Part shown: piece after piece, positions 36,483-48,343 of the stretch
Numbering within the stretch: position 1 is the stretch's first letter
How the letters are laid out: each line of letters opens with the position of its first letter
NCBI RefSeq assembly: GCF_024582835.1
Contig: NZ_CP102096.1
Location: 2,480,001 to 2,544,000 of the forward strand
DNA: 64,000 nt
Direction: 5' to 3'
DNA from: Vibrio japonicus
GTDB taxonomy: Bacteria; Pseudomonadota; Gammaproteobacteria; Enterobacterales; Vibrionaceae
Translations under genes and position numbers: made by a program
Notes under the pieces: generated by a model
What the model was told of the DNA's origin: nothing
Database searches by the model: none
Seen by the model: the letters and a program-made list of their open reading frames with translations, nothing else

Positions 36483-36596
36483 TTAGCCTTGGCGCTGCTT
36501 GTGCTTTGGCTCACTGCAAATCACGCGAACAACACCGTTACGCTTGATAACTTTACAGTTACGGCAGATTTTTTTAACGGAAGCACGAACTTTCAT
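36483..36596 (-). CDS. rpmJ: 50S ribosomal protein L36, zinc-ribbon type
   Basis: The 37 codons read [14 protein letters not shown], then [22 protein letters not shown]. The zinc ligands C-x2-C, C and H are all present (Cys11, Cys14, Cys27, His32), so this is the zinc-binding C+ form. Last gene of the spc operon, after secY. Such paralogues are commonly replaced under zinc starvation, but no Zur box is visible here. Confidence 0.96.
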
Positions 36597-36634
36597 TGCT
36601 AAACTCCGTAATTGAAACTGAAACTACCGCCGAA

Positions 36635-37969
36635 TTAACGGCCGTAACCTTTCAGATTCGCTTTCTTCAACACAGAATCATACTGTTGAGACATCATATG
36701 AGTCTGTACCTGTGCCATAAAGTCCATGATAACAACAACTACGATAAGTAGAGATGTACCGCCGAAGTAGAAACGTACGTTCCACGCGACCATCATGAAC
36801 TCCGGAATCAGACAGATAAAGGTAATGTATAGCGCACCAGCTAGGGTTAAACGCGTCATTACTTTATCAATATACTTAGCTGTCTGCTCACCTGGGCGGA
36901 TGCCGGGTACGAATGCACCTGACTTCTTCAGGTTATCTGCTGTTTCACGCGGGTTGAAAACCAACGCCGTGTAGAAGAAACAGAAGAAAATAATCGCTGC
37001 TGCATAAAGCATTACATACAACGGTTGACCTGGGCTAAGAGCCAAGGACACGTCAGTTAACCAACCAAACGCGCTGCTCTCACCATTCTGGCCAAACCAC
37101 TGAGCCAATGTTCCTGGAAACAGGATAATGCTTGATGCAAAGATTGCTGGTATAACACCTGCCATATTAATTTTAAGAGGCAAGTGAGTGCTTTGAGCAG
37201 CAAATACTTTACGACCTTGTTGACGCTTCGCGTAGTTTACAACGATACGACGCTGACCACGCTCCATGAAAACAACAAAGTAAATAACTGCAAAAGCTAG
37301 TACCGCAATCAACAGCAGAAGAAGTACATGCAATTCACCTTGACGCGCTTGCTCGATTGTTTGACCGATTGCTGAAGGCAATCCAGCAACAATACCTGCA
37401 AAAATAAGTAACGAAATACCGTTACCAATTCCACGCTCAGTAATTTGTTCACCTAACCACATTAGGAACATGGTGCCGGTTACTAAACTTACGGTAGCAA
37501 TTAGCGTAAACATGGTTTGGTTGATAACAACCAGATTGTCGACCATGTTTGGTAAGCCTGTTGCAATACCAATAGCCTGGAATGTCGCAAGTACAAGCGT
37601 GCCGTAGCGTGTATATTGGCTGATCTTACGACGGCCTGCTTCACCCTCTTTTTTGAGTTCAGCTAACGCTGGATGAACTACAGTTAGCAGTTGGACAACA
37701 ATAGATGCCGAAATATACGGCATAATGCCCAACGCTAATATAGATGCACGCTCAAGAGCACCACCGGAGAACATGTTAAACATTTCAACGATGGTACCTT
37801 TTTGCTGTTCGAACAAATCGGCAAGTACAGCAGCGTCAATACCAGGAATCGGCACAAAAGAGCCTGCTCGGAATACTAAAAGTGCACCAATTACGAATAA
37901 CAAGCGCGACTTTAATTCACTTAAGCCGCTCTGAGCACTACGAAAATCTTGTCCTGGTTTCTTAGCCAT
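36635..37969 (-). CDS. secY: Protein translocase subunit SecY
   Basis: The 444-residue core channel of the Sec translocon. Ten transmembrane helices are visible. The plug-domain segment lies near [17 protein letters not shown], and the cytoplasmic C5 loop contains conserved [11 protein letters not shown]. Located between rplO and rpmJ as in most proteobacteria. Confidence 0.98.
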   Translation of the reverse strand: MAKKPGQDFRSAQSGLSELKSRLLFVIGALLVFRAGSFVPIPGIDAAVLADLFEQQKGTIVEMFNMFSGGALERASILALGIMPYISASIVVQLLTVVHPALAELKKEGEAGRRKISQYTRYGTLVLATFQAIGIATGLPNMVDNLVVINQTMFTLIATVSLVTGTMFLMWLGEQITERGIGNGISLLIFAGIVAGLPSAIGQTIEQARQGELHVLLLLLIAVLAFAVIYFVVFMERGQRRIVVNYAKRQQGRKVFAAQSTHLPLKINMAGVIPAIFASSIILFPGTLAQWFGQNGESSAFGWLTDVSLALSPGQPLYVMLYAAAIIFFCFFYTALVFNPRETADNLKKSGAFVPGIRPGEQTAKYIDKVMTRLTLAGALYITFICLIPEFMMVAWNVRFYFGGTSLLIVVVVIMDFMAQVQTHMMSQQYDSVLKKANLKGYGR

Positions 37970-37989
37970 CTGTACCTCGTTCCTCGAGA

Positions 37990-38424
37990 TTATTCCTCGA
38001 TTTTACCGCCTGCAGCTTCGATTGCAGCTTTAGCGCCTTTAGTCACACGTAGACCTTTTACAGTCACTGCTTTGTTGATTTCACCAGAAAGAACAACTTT
38101 AACGAATTCGATGTTCTTAGTGATGATGTTAGCAGCTTTAAGACTGTTTAGATCTACTACGTCACCTGTTACTTTCGCTAGCTCAGCTAGACGAACTTCA
38201 GCAGACACTAGGCTCTTACGAGAAGTGAAGCCGAACTTAGGTAGACGCTGTTTCAGAGGCATCTGACCGCCTTCGAAACCTGGGCGAACTTTACCGCCTG
38301 AGCGTGACTTTTGACCTTTGTGGCCACGGCCACCGGTTTTACCTAGGCCAGAACCGATACCACGACCTACGCGCTTCGCAGAAGGCTTAGAGCCCGCAGC
38401 CGGTGATAGAGTATTCAAACGCAT
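37990..38424 (-). CDS. rplO: 50S ribosomal protein L15
   Basis: 144 residues with the Gly/Arg-rich extended N-terminus ([20 protein letters not shown], then [19 protein letters not shown]) that threads into 23S rRNA. Spaced 20 bases before secY. Confidence 0.98.
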   Translation of the reverse strand: MRLNTLSPAAGSKPSAKRVGRGIGSGLGKTGGRGHKGQKSRSGGKVRPGFEGGQMPLKQRLPKFGFTSRKSLVSAEVRLAELAKVTGDVVDLNSLKAANIITKNIEFVKVVLSGEINKAVTVKGLRVTKGAKAAIEAAGGKIEE

Positions 38425-38429
38425 TCTGA

Positions 38430-38606
38430 TTACTCCTCAACTTTAACCATGTAATAAACCTTGTTGATCATACCGCGTACGCACGGAGTATCTTCAAGTT
38501 CTACTGTGTGGTTGATTTTACGAAGGCCCAGACCTTTAAGACACGCTTTGTGCTTTGGTAGGCGACCAATTGAGCTTTTAGTTTGAGTTACTTTAATAGT
38601 TGCCAT
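38430..38606 (-). CDS. rpmD: 50S ribosomal protein L30
   Basis: 58 residues from [20 protein letters not shown]. An earlier in-frame start would lie inside rpsE, so the conserved MATIKV start was chosen. It lies between rpsE and rplO with spacers of 5-7 bases. Confidence 0.97.
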   Translation of the reverse strand: MATIKVTQTKSSIGRLPKHKACLKGLGLRKINHTVELEDTPCVRGMINKVYYMVKVEE

Positions 38607-38613
38607 GGTGTTC

Positions 38614-39117
38614 TTACTCCGAAATAGATTCAACAGTTAGACCACGTTTAGCAGCAACCATCTCTGGCGACTTCATGCTACCTAGTGCATCGATCGTTGC
38701 ACGAACGATGTTAATAGGGTTCGTAGAACCGTATGCTTTAGATAGTACGTTGTGTACACCAGCAACTTCTAGTACTGCACGCATCGCACCACCTGCGATA
38801 ACACCAGTACCTTCTGCAGCAGGCTGCATGTAAACTTTAGAGCCCGAATGGCGACCTTTCACTGGGTGGTGAAGAGTACCTTCGTTTAGAGCGATCGTAG
38901 TCATGTTACGACGCGCTTTTTCCATTGCTTTTTGGATCGCTGCAGGTACTTCACGAGCTTTGCCGTAACCGAAACCTACGCGACCGTTACCGTCACCAAC
39001 TACTGTTAGTGCAGTAAAGCTCATGATTCGACCACCTTTAACCGTTTTAGAAACACGGTTAACGGCGATTAGCTTTTCTTGCAAATCATTCGCTTGAACT
39101 TGTTGTTCTTTAGCCAT
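38614..39117 (-). CDS. rpsE: 30S ribosomal protein S5
   Basis: 167 residues with the S5 double-stranded RNA-binding N-domain ([19 protein letters not shown]) and a C-domain with [20 protein letters not shown] decoding-fidelity protein near the mRNA entry. Confidence 0.98.
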   Translation of the reverse strand: MAKEQQVQANDLQEKLIAVNRVSKTVKGGRIMSFTALTVVGDGNGRVGFGYGKAREVPAAIQKAMEKARRNMTTIALNEGTLHHPVKGRHSGSKVYMQPAAEGTGVIAGGAMRAVLEVAGVHNVLSKAYGSTNPINIVRATIDALGSMKSPEMVAAKRGLTVESISE

Positions 39118-39131
39118 CGTCCAACCCTACC

Positions 39132-39485
39132 TTAGAATTTCAGACCAGCTTCGCGAGCAGATTCTGCTAGCGCCGCTACTCGACCGTGGTATTGGAAACC
39201 AGAACGATCAAATGCAACTGACTCAACGCCTTTCTCAAGAGCGCGCTCTGCAATAGCTTTACCTACTGCTTTAGCTGCATCGATGTTACCAGTGTACTTC
39301 ACTTGCTCACGGATCGCTTTTTCTACAGTAGAAGCTGCTGCGATTACCTCAGAGCCGTTCGCTGCGATAACCTGAGCGTACACGTGACGAGGAGTACGGT
39401 GTACAACTAGGCGAGTCGCACCCAGTTCTGCAATCTTACGACGTGCGCGTGTAGCACGACGGATGCGAGATGCTTTCTTATCCAT
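39132..39485 (-). CDS. rplR: 50S ribosomal protein L18
   Basis: 117 residues, [20 protein letters not shown] start, ending GREAGLKF-type ([11 protein letters not shown]). Binds 5S rRNA in the central protuberance together with L5, encoded five genes upstream. Confidence 0.98.
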   Translation of the reverse strand: MDKKASRIRRATRARRKIAELGATRLVVHRTPRHVYAQVIAANGSEVIAAASTVEKAIREQVKYTGNIDAAKAVGKAIAERALEKGVESVAFDRSGFQYHGRVAALAESAREAGLKF

Positions 39486-39494
39486 AGTGTTACC

Positions 39495-40028
39495 TTACTT
39501 CTTCTTAGCTTCTTTAGTACGCACATTTTCATCTGCGTAACGAACACCTTTGCCTTTATACGGCTCAGGCTCACGGTAAGAACGAATGTCAGCCGCAACT
39601 TGACCAACTAGTTGTTTGTCACAACCAGTGATAACAATTTCAGTTTGGCTTGGACATTCAGCTTTAATACCCGCTGGCAACTCGTGCTCAACTGGGTGAG
39701 AGAAGCCTAGTGTTAGGCCTACAGCGTTGCCTTTAATAGCAGCACGGTAACCAACACCTTTAAGAGTTAGCTTCTTAGTAAAGCCTTCAGTAACACCAAC
39801 AACCATGTTGTTAACTAGAGCGCGAGCAGTACCTGCTTGTGCCCATGCGTTAGCAACACCTTCGCGTGGACCGAAAGTAAGATTGTTTTCTTCCTGAGCA
39901 ACAACTACCGCATCATTAAGAACGCGTGATAGTTCGCCTTTAGCACCTTTTACAGTGATTTCTTGGCCGTTTAGTTTCACCTCTACGCCAGCTGGAATAG
40001 CGACAGGTGCTTTAGCAACACGAGACAT
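39495..40028 (-). CDS. rplF: 50S ribosomal protein L6
   Basis: 177 residues made of two similar alpha/beta domains. The signature [13 protein letters not shown] is near the C-terminus. Located near the GTPase-associated centre of the large subunit. Confidence 0.98.
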   Translation of the reverse strand: MSRVAKAPVAIPAGVEVKLNGQEITVKGAKGELSRVLNDAVVVAQEENNLTFGPREGVANAWAQAGTARALVNNMVVGVTEGFTKKLTLKGVGYRAAIKGNAVGLTLGFSHPVEHELPAGIKAECPSQTEIVITGCDKQLVGQVAADIRSYREPEPYKGKGVRYADENVRTKEAKKK

Positions 40029-40040
40029 ATTCTACTCCTA

Positions 40041-40433
40041 TTACGCTACGTAGCAGATGATTTCACCACCAAGACCTGCTTTACGTGCAGCGCGGTCTGA
40101 CATTAGACCCTTGGAAGTTGAAACGATAGCAACACCAAGACCACCCATTACAGAAGGAAGTTCATCTTTCTTCTTGTAAACACGTAGACCTGGACGAGAA
40201 ACACGTTTAAGTTGCTCAATAACTGGTTTAGCTTGGAAGTACTTAAGAGTTACTTCTAGCTCAGGTTTTACTTCGCCTTCAACAGCGAAGTCAGTGATGT
40301 AACCTTCAGCTTTTAGTAGTGCAGCAATTGCAACTTTAAGCTTTGAAGAAGGCATTTTTACAGCAACTTTGTTTGCTGCCTGACCGTTACGAACGCGGGT
40401 CAGCATATCCGAAATCGGATCTTGCATGCTCAT
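40041..40433 (-). CDS. rpsH: 30S ribosomal protein S8
   Basis: 130 residues ([20 protein letters not shown]...[10 protein letters not shown]). S8 binds 16S helix 21 and, in E. coli, represses the spc operon by binding near the rplE start. The C-terminal [20 protein letters not shown] is fully conserved. Confidence 0.98.
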   Translation of the reverse strand: MSMQDPISDMLTRVRNGQAANKVAVKMPSSKLKVAIAALLKAEGYITDFAVEGEVKPELEVTLKYFQAKPVIEQLKRVSRPGLRVYKKKDELPSVMGGLGVAIVSTSKGLMSDRAARKAGLGGEIICYVA

Positions 40434-40462
40434 ATGATTTACTCCAAATGATTAAGTGGCAA

Positions 40463-40768
40463 TTACCAGCTAGCCTTACGAAGACCCGGAATCTCGCCTT
40501 TCATGCAAGCTTCACGAACCTTAATACGGCTTAGACCGAACTTACGTAGGTAACCGTGTGGACGACCAGTTTGGTTGCAACGGTTGCGCTGACGTGAAGC
40601 ACTTGAATCACGTGGAAGAGATTGCAGTGTAAGAACTGCGTTCCAACGATCTTCTTCAGATGCGTTTACATCGCTGATGATAGCTTTTAGCGCTGCACGC
40701 TTTTCAGCGAACTTAGCTACTAGCTTTGCACGCTTTGCTTCACGTGCTTTCATTGATTGTTTAGCCAT
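40463..40768 (-). CDS. rpsN: 30S ribosomal protein S14
   Basis: 101 residues of the long zinc-free (C-) form; the CxxC pairs of the short form are absent. Ends [22 protein letters not shown] ([18 protein letters not shown]). Its independence of zinc contrasts with the zinc-binding L36 of the same operon. Confidence 0.98.
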
Positions 40769-40785
40769 AACAGTAACCCTTCACC

Positions 40786-41325
40786 TTACTTACGGAATGG
40801 GAAGTTAAAGGCAGCCAGCAGAGCACGGCCTTCCTCATCAGTACCAGCAGACGTCGTAATAGTGATGTCTAGACCGCGTACTCGATCAACTTTATCAAAG
40901 TCGATTTCCGGGAAGATGATTTGCTCGCGAACGCCCATGCTGTAGTTACCGCGACCGTCAAAAGACTTAGCGCTAACACCACGGAAGTCACGTACACGTG
41001 GAAGAGCGATCGAAATTAGACGCTCAAGAAAATCCCACATACGTTCGCCACGCAAGGTTACTTTACAACCGATAGGGTAGCCTTCACGGATTTTGAAACC
41101 TGCAACAGATTTACGCGCTTTTGTGATAAGTGGCTTCTGACCAGAGATCGTTGCCATATCAGACGCTGCGTTTTCTAGCAGTTTCTTATCGTTGATTGCT
41201 TCACCAACACCCATGTTTAGGGTGATTTTCTCGATTCTAGGGACTTGCATGACGCTTGTGTAACTGAACTGTTTGGTCAGCTCAGCGACTACAGACGACT
41301 TGTAGTAATCATGCAGTTTCGCCAT
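40786..41325 (-). CDS. rplE: 50S ribosomal protein L5
   Basis: 179 residues, with [20 protein letters not shown] at the start and [20 protein letters not shown] near the end. Binds 5S rRNA and contacts P-site tRNA. In E. coli the S8 repressor site spans the rplX-rplE junction. Confidence 0.98.
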   Translation of the reverse strand: MAKLHDYYKSSVVAELTKQFSYTSVMQVPRIEKITLNMGVGEAINDKKLLENAASDMATISGQKPLITKARKSVAGFKIREGYPIGCKVTLRGERMWDFLERLISIALPRVRDFRGVSAKSFDGRGNYSMGVREQIIFPEIDFDKVDRVRGLDITITTSAGTDEEGRALLAAFNFPFRK

Positions 41326-41348
41326 AGTAGAACTCCAAATTACTTCTA

Positions 41349-41666
41349 TTAGTTAGAAACGGTTTCGCCGTTAGACTTGAAGAAACGAACTTTCTTGCCA
41401 TCTTCGAAACGGAAACCGATACGGTCAGCTTTACCAGTAGCTGCATTAAAGATTGCAACGTTAGAAACATCAATTGCTGCTTCTTGTTCAACGATGCCAC
41501 CTTGTTGACCTAGAGCCGGTACCGGCTTTTGGTGCTTCTTAACAAGGTTAATACCTTCAACGATAACTTTACCAGTTGCTAGGACCTTAGTTACTTTACC
41601 TTTCTTGCCTTTATCTTTACCAGCAAGAACGATTACTTCGTCATTACGACGGATTTTAGCTGCCAT
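41349..41666 (-). CDS. rplX: 50S ribosomal protein L24
   Basis: 105 residues with the KOW motif [19 protein letters not shown] at 10-28. An early-assembly protein of the large subunit. Confidence 0.98.
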   Translation of the reverse strand: MAAKIRRNDEVIVLAGKDKGKKGKVTKVLATGKVIVEGINLVKKHQKPVPALGQQGGIVEQEAAIDVSNVAIFNAATGKADRIGFRFEDGKKVRFFKSNGETVSN

Positions 41667-41678
41667 CTTACGTGCTCC

Positions 41679-42050
41679 TTACAGAACTTCTGGAGCCAGT
41701 GAAACGATCTTCATGAACTTATCGCCACGAAGTTCGCGAGTCACAGGACCAAAGATACGTGTACCGATTGGTTGCTCAGTATTGTCATTTAACAGTACGC
41801 AAGCATTACGGTCGAAGCGAATGACAGAACCGTCTGGACGACGTACGCCTTTACGGGTGCGAACTACCACCGCCTTCAGAACGTCACCTTTCTTAACTTT
41901 ACCGCGAGGAATTGCTTCCTTAACAGTAACTTTGATGACGTCACCGATATGTGCATAACGGCGGTGAGAGCCACCCAGAACCTTAATACACATTACGCTG
42001 CGAGCGCCTGAGTTATCAGCTGCGTCCAGCATACTTTGCATTTGGATCAT
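41679..42050 (-). CDS. rplN: 50S ribosomal protein L14
   Basis: 123 residues, [20 protein letters not shown] start and signature [20 protein letters not shown]. First gene of the spc operon, downstream of its own promoter and a terminator-like leader hairpin. Confidence 0.98.
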
Positions 42051-42072
42051 GTTAGTGCTCCGCTAAATATAT

Positions 42073-42096
42073 AAAAAAACTAGACCCTCACGGGTC
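42073..42096 (-). terminator. Terminator-like hairpin in the spc-operon leader (possible attenuator)
   Basis: On the minus strand GACCC-GTGA-GGGTC is followed three bases later by seven Ts, between the spc promoter and rplN. The stem is only 5 bp but all strong, with a GNRA-type loop. Position inside the 5' leader suggests partial termination or a protein- or ribosome-responsive attenuator rather than an operon end. Confidence 0.5.
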
Positions 42097-42122
42097 GGGC
42101 TGCCTCTTTAAAAGGGACGCGA

Positions 42123-42156
42123 ATTGTACCACCCTTTTTTATAATTGGGTAGTCAA
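42123..42156 (-). promoter_or_regulatory. Promoter of the spc operon
   Basis: The minus strand has TGGTACAAT, an extended -10 (TG-N-TACAAT). A TTGACT lies 22 bases upstream, too far for a standard -35, so the extended -10 probably carries recognition. It sits directly after the terminator following rpsQ. Confidence 0.55.
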
Positions 42157-42161
42157 AAAAT

Positions 42162-42193
42162 AAACGGCCCCAAAAAAATTTTTGGAGCCGTTT
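42162..42193 (-). terminator. Terminator of the S10 operon
   Basis: AAACGGCTCC / GGGGCCGTTT brackets an A/T loop and is followed by TATTTTTT on the minus strand, about 20 bases after rpsQ. It separates S10 from spc transcription. Confidence 0.8.
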
Positions 42194-42214
42194 ATTTTCA
42201 TAGAATTAGCAAGA

Positions 42215-42469
42215 TTAAATCTTCGCTTTTTCTAGAACTTTTACCAATGTCCAAGACTTAGTCTTAGACAGAGGACGACACTCTGCGATTTCAACAGTGT
42301 CGCCTAGGCCACACTCGTTGTTCTCGTCATGTGCGTGTACTTTAGTCGTACGTTTTACGTATTTACCGTAGATCGGGTGTTTTACGAAACGCTCGATAGC
42401 AACAGTGATAGACTTGTCCATCTTATCGCTAACAACACGACCTTGTTGAGTACGTTTTACTTCGCTCAT
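42215..42469 (-). CDS. rpsQ: 30S ribosomal protein S17
   Basis: 84 residues with an OB fold ([20 protein letters not shown]). Last gene of the S10 operon. It abuts rpmC, sharing the base at 42469. Confidence 0.98.
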   Translation of the reverse strand: MSEVKRTQQGRVVSDKMDKSITVAIERFVKHPIYGKYVKRTTKVHAHDENNECGLGDTVEIAECRPLSKTKSWTLVKVLEKAKI

Positions 42470-42660
42470 TATGCGCCTGCCTTCTCAGTCAAAACAGTTT
42501 TCACACGTGCGATATCACGGCGTACAGCTTTCAGAGTATGAGTTTGCTGTAGTTGACCAGTTGCAGCTTGCATGCGCAAGTTGAACTGTTCGCGTAGCAA
42601 ATTCAATAGCTCAGCGTTAAGCTCTTCAACGCTTTTCTCGCGTAGATCTTGTGCTTTCAT
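42469..42660 (-). CDS. rpmC: 50S ribosomal protein L29
   Basis: 63 residues from [19 protein letters not shown], the E. coli length. The ATG overlaps the rplP stop codon (TGATG), coupling translation. A GTG one codon upstream is less likely. Sits at the tunnel exit beside L23. Confidence 0.97.
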   Translation of the reverse strand: MKAQDLREKSVEELNAELLNLLREQFNLRMQAATGQLQQTHTLKAVRRDIARVKTVLTEKAGA

Positions 42661-43070
42661 CACATCACCTGCTTAGTTACAAATGTAGTTTTGAATGGCA
42701 GTTTACGAGCCGCTAGGCGGAACGCTTCACGTGCCAATTCTTCAGGTACACCACCCATTTCGTACATAACCTTACCAGGTTGGATTTGGGCTACCCAGTA
42801 CTCAACGTTACCTTTACCCTTACCCTGACGAACTTCAAGTGGCTTTTCTGTGATAGGTTTGTCTGGGAACACACGGATCCAGATTTTACCTTGACGCTTA
42901 ACGTGACGTGTCATTGCACGACGTGCCGCTTCGATTTGACGAGCAGTTAGACGACCACGGCCAACAGCTTTAAGACCGAATTCGCCGAAGCTTACATCAG
43001 TACCTTTAGCTAGACCACGGTTACGACCTGTGTGAACCTTACGGAACTTAGTACGTTTAGGTTGTAGCAT
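42660..43070 (-). CDS. rplP: 50S ribosomal protein L16
   Basis: 136 residues, [20 protein letters not shown] start and [20 protein letters not shown] signature. Organises the A-site region of the large subunit. Confidence 0.98.
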   Translation of the reverse strand: MLQPKRTKFRKVHTGRNRGLAKGTDVSFGEFGLKAVGRGRLTARQIEAARRAMTRHVKRQGKIWIRVFPDKPITEKPLEVRQGKGKGNVEYWVAQIQPGKVMYEMGGVPEELAREAFRLAARKLPFKTTFVTKQVM

Positions 43071-43081
43071 CTGTCGACTCC

Positions 43082-43780
43082 TTACTTACGGCCTTTGCGC
43101 TGCTTCTTAGGCTTGTCGCCTTTAGGCTCTACAGCGTTAGCTGCTGGCATGCCACCTAGGATCTCACCTTTGAAGATCCAAGTTTTGATGCCGATCACAC
43201 CGTATTGAGTGTGAGCCGAAGAAGTTGCGTAATCAATGTCAGCACGTAGAGTGTGTAGAGGTACACGACCTTCACGGTACCACTCTGAACGTGCAATTTC
43301 AGCGCCGCCTAGACGACCGCTTACTTCTACTTTGATACCTTTAGCGCCTAGACGCATTGCGTTTTGTACCGCGCGCTTCATAGCACGACGGAACATAACA
43401 CGACGCTCTAGCTGAGACGCGATGCTATCACCAACAAGCTGTGCGTCTAGCTCAGGTTTACGTACTTCAGCGATGTTAATTTGCGCTGGTACACCTGCGA
43501 TTTTAGCTACAGCTGCGCGTAGTTTTTCTACGTCTTCACCTTTCTTACCGATTACAACGCCAGGACGAGCAGTGTGAATAGTCACACGGATGCTCTTAGC
43601 TGGACGCTCGATAATGATGCGTGAAAGTGATGCTTTTTTCAGTTCATTTGTAAGGAACTGACGTACCTTGAAGTCGCCGTCTAGGTTGTCAGCGAAATCT
43701 TTGGTGTTAGCAAACCAAGTAGCATTCCAAGGCTTAACGATGCCTAGACGAATACCATTAGGATGTACTTTTTGACCCAT
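43082..43780 (-). CDS. rpsC: 30S ribosomal protein S3
   Basis: 232 residues with a KH domain ([20 protein letters not shown]) and mRNA-entry helicase residues. The basic tail ends [10 protein letters not shown]. Confidence 0.98.
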   Translation of the reverse strand: MGQKVHPNGIRLGIVKPWNATWFANTKDFADNLDGDFKVRQFLTNELKKASLSRIIIERPAKSIRVTIHTARPGVVIGKKGEDVEKLRAAVAKIAGVPAQINIAEVRKPELDAQLVGDSIASQLERRVMFRRAMKRAVQNAMRLGAKGIKVEVSGRLGGAEIARSEWYREGRVPLHTLRADIDYATSSAHTQYGVIGIKTWIFKGEILGGMPAANAVEPKGDKPKKQRKGRK

Positions 43781-43799
43781 TGCTTACTCTCCTAGTCTC

Positions 43800-44132
43800 T
43801 TAGCGATCTGCTACAACAACAGTGATGTGGCTTGAACGCTTCAAGATACGATCCGCACGACCTTTAGCACGAGGCATAATACGCTTCATGATCGGGCCTT
43901 CATCTACGAAGATTTTTGCGACATTTAGATCGTCAATATCTGCGCCTTCATTGTGCTCCGCGTTAGCGATAGCTGACTCAAGAACTTTCTTGATTAGTTC
44001 AGCAGCTTTTTTGTTGCTGAAAGTCAAGATTTCTAGAGCTTGGTCTACAGATTTTCCACGAATTTGGTCCGCAACTAAGCGAGCTTTCTGAGGCGAAATG
44101 CGAGCAAAGTTATGTTTAGCTAGTGCTTCCAT
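43800..44132 (-). CDS. rplV: 50S ribosomal protein L22
   Basis: 110 residues from [20 protein letters not shown]. Two ATGs are adjacent; the second lies six bases after AAGGAG and matches the family start. The tunnel hairpin tip is visible as [17 protein letters not shown]. Confidence 0.97.
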   Translation of the reverse strand: MEALAKHNFARISPQKARLVADQIRGKSVDQALEILTFSNKKAAELIKKVLESAIANAEHNEGADIDDLNVAKIFVDEGPIMKRIMPRAKGRADRILKRSSHITVVVADR

Positions 44133-44142
44133 CATCTACTCC

Positions 44143-44421
44143 TTAACGCTTCTTAGCTTTCTTATCCACGACATGGCCGCGGTAAGTACGTGTTGGTGCG
44201 AATTCACCCAGCTTGTGACCGATCATTTCTTCGGTTACGAAAACTGGTACGTGCTGACGACCATTATGGACAGCGATGGTCAAACCGATCATCGTAGGGA
44301 TGATCATTGAACGACGGGACCAAGTCTTAATAGGCTTTTTGTCTCCGCTTTCCACCGCTTTCTCTACCTTCTTCAGCAAGTGTAGGTCAATAAAAGGACC
44401 TTTCTTGAGAGAACGTGGCAT
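44143..44421 (-). CDS. rpsS: 30S ribosomal protein S19
   Basis: 92 residues, [20 protein letters not shown] start, with [21 protein letters not shown] head protein that contacts S13. Confidence 0.98.
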   Translation of the reverse strand: MPRSLKKGPFIDLHLLKKVEKAVESGDKKPIKTWSRRSMIIPTMIGLTIAVHNGRQHVPVFVTEEMIGHKLGEFAPTRTYRGHVVDKKAKKR

Positions 44422-44442
44422 GGCGATTCCTCTTTATATAGA

Positions 44443-45267
44443 TTACTTGTTACGACGACGTACGATGTACTTGTCAGTGCGTTTGTTCTTACGGGTCTTG
44501 AAGCCTTTAGTTGGCATACCCCAAGGAGATACTGGGTGACGACCACCAGAAGTACGACCTTCACCACCACCGTGTGGGTGGTCTACCGGGTTCATTACCA
44601 CACCGCGAACGGTAGGACGAACACCGCGCCAGCGGTTAGCACCAGCTTTACCTAGTTCACGTAGCATGTGCTCAGAGTTGCCTACTTCACCGATTGTTGC
44701 ACGGCCTTCAGACAATACTTTACGCATCTCACCAGAACGTAGACGGATAGTTACGTATGCACCGTCGCGAGCAACGATTTGCGCGTACGCACCAGCCGAA
44801 CGAGCTAGCTGACCACCTTTACCAGGCTTAAGTTCAACGTTGTGTACAGTTGAACCTACTGGGATGTTACGCATTGGAAGTGCGTTACCAGCTTTGATTG
44901 GTGCATCCGCACCAGACTGGATTGCATCACCAGCTTGAACACCTTTAGGTGCTAGGATGTAACGACGCTCACCGTCTGCGTACAGCACTAGAGCAATGTT
45001 TGCGCTACGGTTTGGATCGTATTCTAGACGCTCAACTTTCGCTGGGATGCCATCTTTAGTACGTTTGAAGTCAATTACACGGTAGTGGTGCTTGTGACCA
45101 CCGCCGATGTGACGTACTGTGATACGACCGTTGTTGTTACGACCACCGTTCTTAGAGTTTTTCTCTAGAAGAGGTGCGTAAGGCTTACCCTTGTGTAGGT
45201 CAGCGTTAACAACTTTAACAACGTGACGACGACCAGCCGAAGTCGGCTTACATTTAACAATAGCCAT
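44443..45267 (-). CDS. rplB: 50S ribosomal protein L2
   Basis: 274 residues, with [20 protein letters not shown] and the C-terminal [15 protein letters not shown] loop that holds the conserved His near the peptidyl-transferase centre. Confidence 0.98.
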   Translation of the reverse strand: MAIVKCKPTSAGRRHVVKVVNADLHKGKPYAPLLEKNSKNGGRNNNGRITVRHIGGGHKHHYRVIDFKRTKDGIPAKVERLEYDPNRSANIALVLYADGERRYILAPKGVQAGDAIQSGADAPIKAGNALPMRNIPVGSTVHNVELKPGKGGQLARSAGAYAQIVARDGAYVTIRLRSGEMRKVLSEGRATIGEVGNSEHMLRELGKAGANRWRGVRPTVRGVVMNPVDHPHGGGEGRTSGGRHPVSPWGMPTKGFKTRKNKRTDKYIVRRRNK

Positions 45268-45283
45268 TTCTCAACTACTCCTG

Positions 45284-45586
45284 TTATTCCGCGCCGCCAA
45301 CAAAGTCAAGATCTTGACCTTCTTTCAAAGTAACGTACGCTTTCTTAACGTCGCTGCGGCGACCTTGGCGTAGACCTTGACGTTTGGTCTTACCCTTAGT
45401 GATAAGAGTATTTACAGACTTAACTTCAACTTCAAAAAGCTTTTCTACAGCTGCTTTGATCTCTTTCTTAGTTGCATCTTTAGCTACTTTGAAAACGATA
45501 GTGTTCGCTTTCTCAGCTGCCATAGTTGCTTTTTCAGAGATGTGCGGAGCACGTAGAACTTTTAGGATACGCTCTTCAGTGATCAT
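45284..45586 (-). CDS. rplW: 50S ribosomal protein L23
   Basis: 100 residues. The start overlaps the rplD stop by 4 bases. It is the docking site for SRP and trigger factor at the tunnel exit. The extended loop [20 protein letters not shown] is present. Confidence 0.98.
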
Positions 45587-46185
45587 GCTAGCATCTCCTC
45601 AACTTGCTTAACTGCTTCAGCAGTCATTACAACTTTGTCGAACGCGATTAGTGAAACTGGGTCGATACCAGCAACGTCACGTGCGTCAACTTTGTATAGG
45701 TTACGAGCAGCTAGGAATAGATTCTCATCTACTTCGCTAGTCACGATTAGAGCGTCAGTTAGCTCAAGCTCTTTAAGCTTAGCAACTAGCTCTTTAGTCT
45801 TTGGCGCTTCAACTGAGAAGTTATCAACAACGATTAGACGCTCTTGACGAACTAGCTCAGAAAGAATGCTCTTCATAGCACCGCGGTACATTTTTTTGTT
45901 TACTTTTTGGCTGTGATCTTGTGGTTTCGCAGCAAAAGTAACACCACCTGTACGCCAGATTGGGCTACGGATTGTACCAGCGCGTGCACGGCCAGTACCT
46001 TTTTGACGCCATGGCTTAGCGCCACCGCCAGAAACTTCTGAACGTGTTTTTTGAGCACGAGTACCTTGACGAGCACCTGCTGCAAACGCAACAACTACTT
46101 GGTGTACAAGAGCTTCGTTAAACTCACGTCCGAAAGTAGTTTCGGAAACAGTTAGTGCATCAGCACCTTTAACCATTAGTTCCAT
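45583..46185 (-). CDS. rplD: 50S ribosomal protein L4
   Basis: 200 residues with the tunnel loop ([20 protein letters not shown]). In E. coli L4 also represses the S10 operon at transcription and translation through the S10 leader. The long leader before rpsJ here suggests the same. Confidence 0.98.
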   Translation of the reverse strand: MELMVKGADALTVSETTFGREFNEALVHQVVVAFAAGARQGTRAQKTRSEVSGGGAKPWRQKGTGRARAGTIRSPIWRTGGVTFAAKPQDHSQKVNKKMYRGAMKSILSELVRQERLIVVDNFSVEAPKTKELVAKLKELELTDALIVTSEVDENLFLAARNLYKVDARDVAGIDPVSLIAFDKVVMTAEAVKQVEEMLA

Positions 46186-46202
46186 TACTTACTCCTGAGA
46201 CG

Positions 46203-46832
46203 TTATGCTTTAACAGCTGGTTTAACGATCACGTTGCCGCCAGTTGCGCCTGGGACTGCACCTTTAATAAGAAGCAGGTTGCGCTCAGCGTCAACACGTA
46301 CGATCTCTAGGTTTTGAGTCGTTACACGCTCAGCACCCATGTGACCTGCCATTTTCTTGCCTTTAAATACGCGACCTGGAGTCTGACATTGACCGATAGA
46401 ACCAGGAGCACGGTGAGACAATGAGTTACCGTGAGTCATATCTTGAGTACGGAAGTTCCAACGCTTAACAGCGCCTTGGAAACCTTTACCCTTAGATGTA
46501 CCAGTAACGTCTACTTTCTTAGTTTCGTTGAATAGTTCAACAGTTAGTTCTGAACCAACTTCGAACTCTTCGCCGTTTTCTAAACGGAATTCCCAAAGAC
46601 CGCGACCAGCTTCAACGCCAGCTTTAGCAAAGTGACCTGCTTCAGCTTTGTTTACGCGGTTAGCTTTCTTAGAACCAGCTGTAACCTGGATTGCTGCGTA
46701 GCCGTCAGTTTCAAGAGTTTTCACTTGAGAAACACGGTTAGCTTCAACTTCAACAACAGTTACTGGGATAGAAACGCCTTCTTCAGTAAATACGCGGGTC
46801 ATGCCCACTTTACGACCGATTAGACCAATCAT
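46203..46832 (-). CDS. rplC: 50S ribosomal protein L3
   Basis: 209 residues, [19 protein letters not shown] start. The segment around [20 protein letters not shown] includes the Gln that is methylated by PrmB in E. coli. An early-assembly protein. Confidence 0.98.
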   Translation of the reverse strand: MIGLIGRKVGMTRVFTEEGVSIPVTVVEVEANRVSQVKTLETDGYAAIQVTAGSKKANRVNKAEAGHFAKAGVEAGRGLWEFRLENGEEFEVGSELTVELFNETKKVDVTGTSKGKGFQGAVKRWNFRTQDMTHGNSLSHRAPGSIGQCQTPGRVFKGKKMAGHMGAERVTTQNLEIVRVDAERNLLLIKGAVPGATGGNVIVKPAVKA

Positions 46833-46846
46833 ACTTCTAATCTCCC

Positions 46847-47456
<610 letters not shown>

Positions 47457-47462
47457 CGCTGC

Positions 47463-47490
47463 ATTATACAGATCACAGTTTTAGTTGCAA
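47463..47490 (-). promoter_or_regulatory. Promoter of the S10 operon
   Basis: The minus strand has TTGCAA, a 16-bp spacer and TATAAT, followed by GCAGCGC. The GC-containing discriminator and 16-bp spacer suit stringent, growth-rate control. Confidence 0.8.
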
Positions 47491-47528
47491 GGGGTGTGTG
47501 AAAATTAAGCGAAATTAATTTCAGATAG

Positions 47529-47563
47529 AAAAAAGCGCACAGGACGTGAGTCATATGCGCTTT
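47529..47563 (-). terminator. Terminator of rnr-rlmB
   Basis: AAAGCGCATATGACTCACG / TCCTGTGCGCTTTTTTC forms a stem closed by AAAGCGCA/TGCGCTTT with a T6 run, about 25 bases after rlmB. Confidence 0.8.
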
Positions 47564-47587
47564 AAAATTAATGATTTGGGAAGGACA

Positions 47588-48325
47588 TTACGCCAGCCGT
47601 TGACGTACCGCCTCAAACAAACAAACGCCTGAAGCCACCGATACGTTAAGGCTCGATACGCTGCCCGCCATTGGGATTTTGATTAAGTCATCACACGTTT
47701 CGCGCGTCAGGCGGCGCATACCATCACCTTCAGCACCCATCACAATTGCCAATGGACCAGTGAGCTTAGCTTGGTAAATATCGTGAGTCGCCTCACCCGC
47801 AGTGCCCACAAACCAAATGCCCTGCTCTTGTAGTGAACGCATGGTGCGAGCAAGGTTCGTTACTCGTACAAGTGGTACTGTTTCTGCTGCACCACACGCT
47901 ACTTTGCTCACTGTCGCGTTGATGTTCGCTGATTTATCTTTAGGTACAATAACCGCGGCTACACCGGCAGCATCTGCATTACGTAAACACGCCCCTAAGT
48001 TATGCGGGTCAGTCACTCCATCAAGTACCAATAGCAATGGTGCTTCATGCTTAGCCAAAATGTCATCTAGATCATTTTCATTTAATTGCTTAGCCGGTTT
48101 TACACGTGCCATAACGCCTTGGTGATTCGCACCGCGAGCTTTATCGTCGAGTGTTTTACGTGTCATTTGTTGAATCGACACACCGATTTGTTGCAGTTCG
48201 TTTAGAATCGGCATCAAACGGTCGTCTTGACGACCTTTTAAAACGAACGCTTCAATAAAACGTTCTGGTTCACGCGCTAAAACTGCTTTTACTGCGTGAA
48301 TACCGTAAATAAATTCATTACTCAT
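47588..48325 (-). CDS. rlmB: 23S rRNA (guanosine-2'-O-)-methyltransferase RlmB
   Basis: A SPOUT-family enzyme that methylates G2251 of 23S rRNA (E. coli numbering). The 245 residues have an N-terminal L30-like substrate domain and a SpoU domain with [26 protein letters not shown] and the knot motif [20 protein letters not shown]. It follows rnr by 18 bases, as in E. coli. Confidence 0.96.
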   Translation of the reverse strand: MSNEFIYGIHAVKAVLAREPERFIEAFVLKGRQDDRLMPILNELQQIGVSIQQMTRKTLDDKARGANHQGVMARVKPAKQLNENDLDDILAKHEAPLLLVLDGVTDPHNLGACLRNADAAGVAAVIVPKDKSANINATVSKVACGAAETVPLVRVTNLARTMRSLQEQGIWFVGTAGEATHDIYQAKLTGPLAIVMGAEGDGMRRLTRETCDDLIKIPMAGSVSSLNVSVASGVCLFEAVRQRLA

Positions 48326-48343
48326 TAACTAAACCTGTTTCGT

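Noticed and set aside
42123..42156. Standard sigma-70 reading of TTGACT with TACAAT before rplN
   Set aside because: The spacing is 22 bp, too long. I kept the extended -10 interpretation instead.
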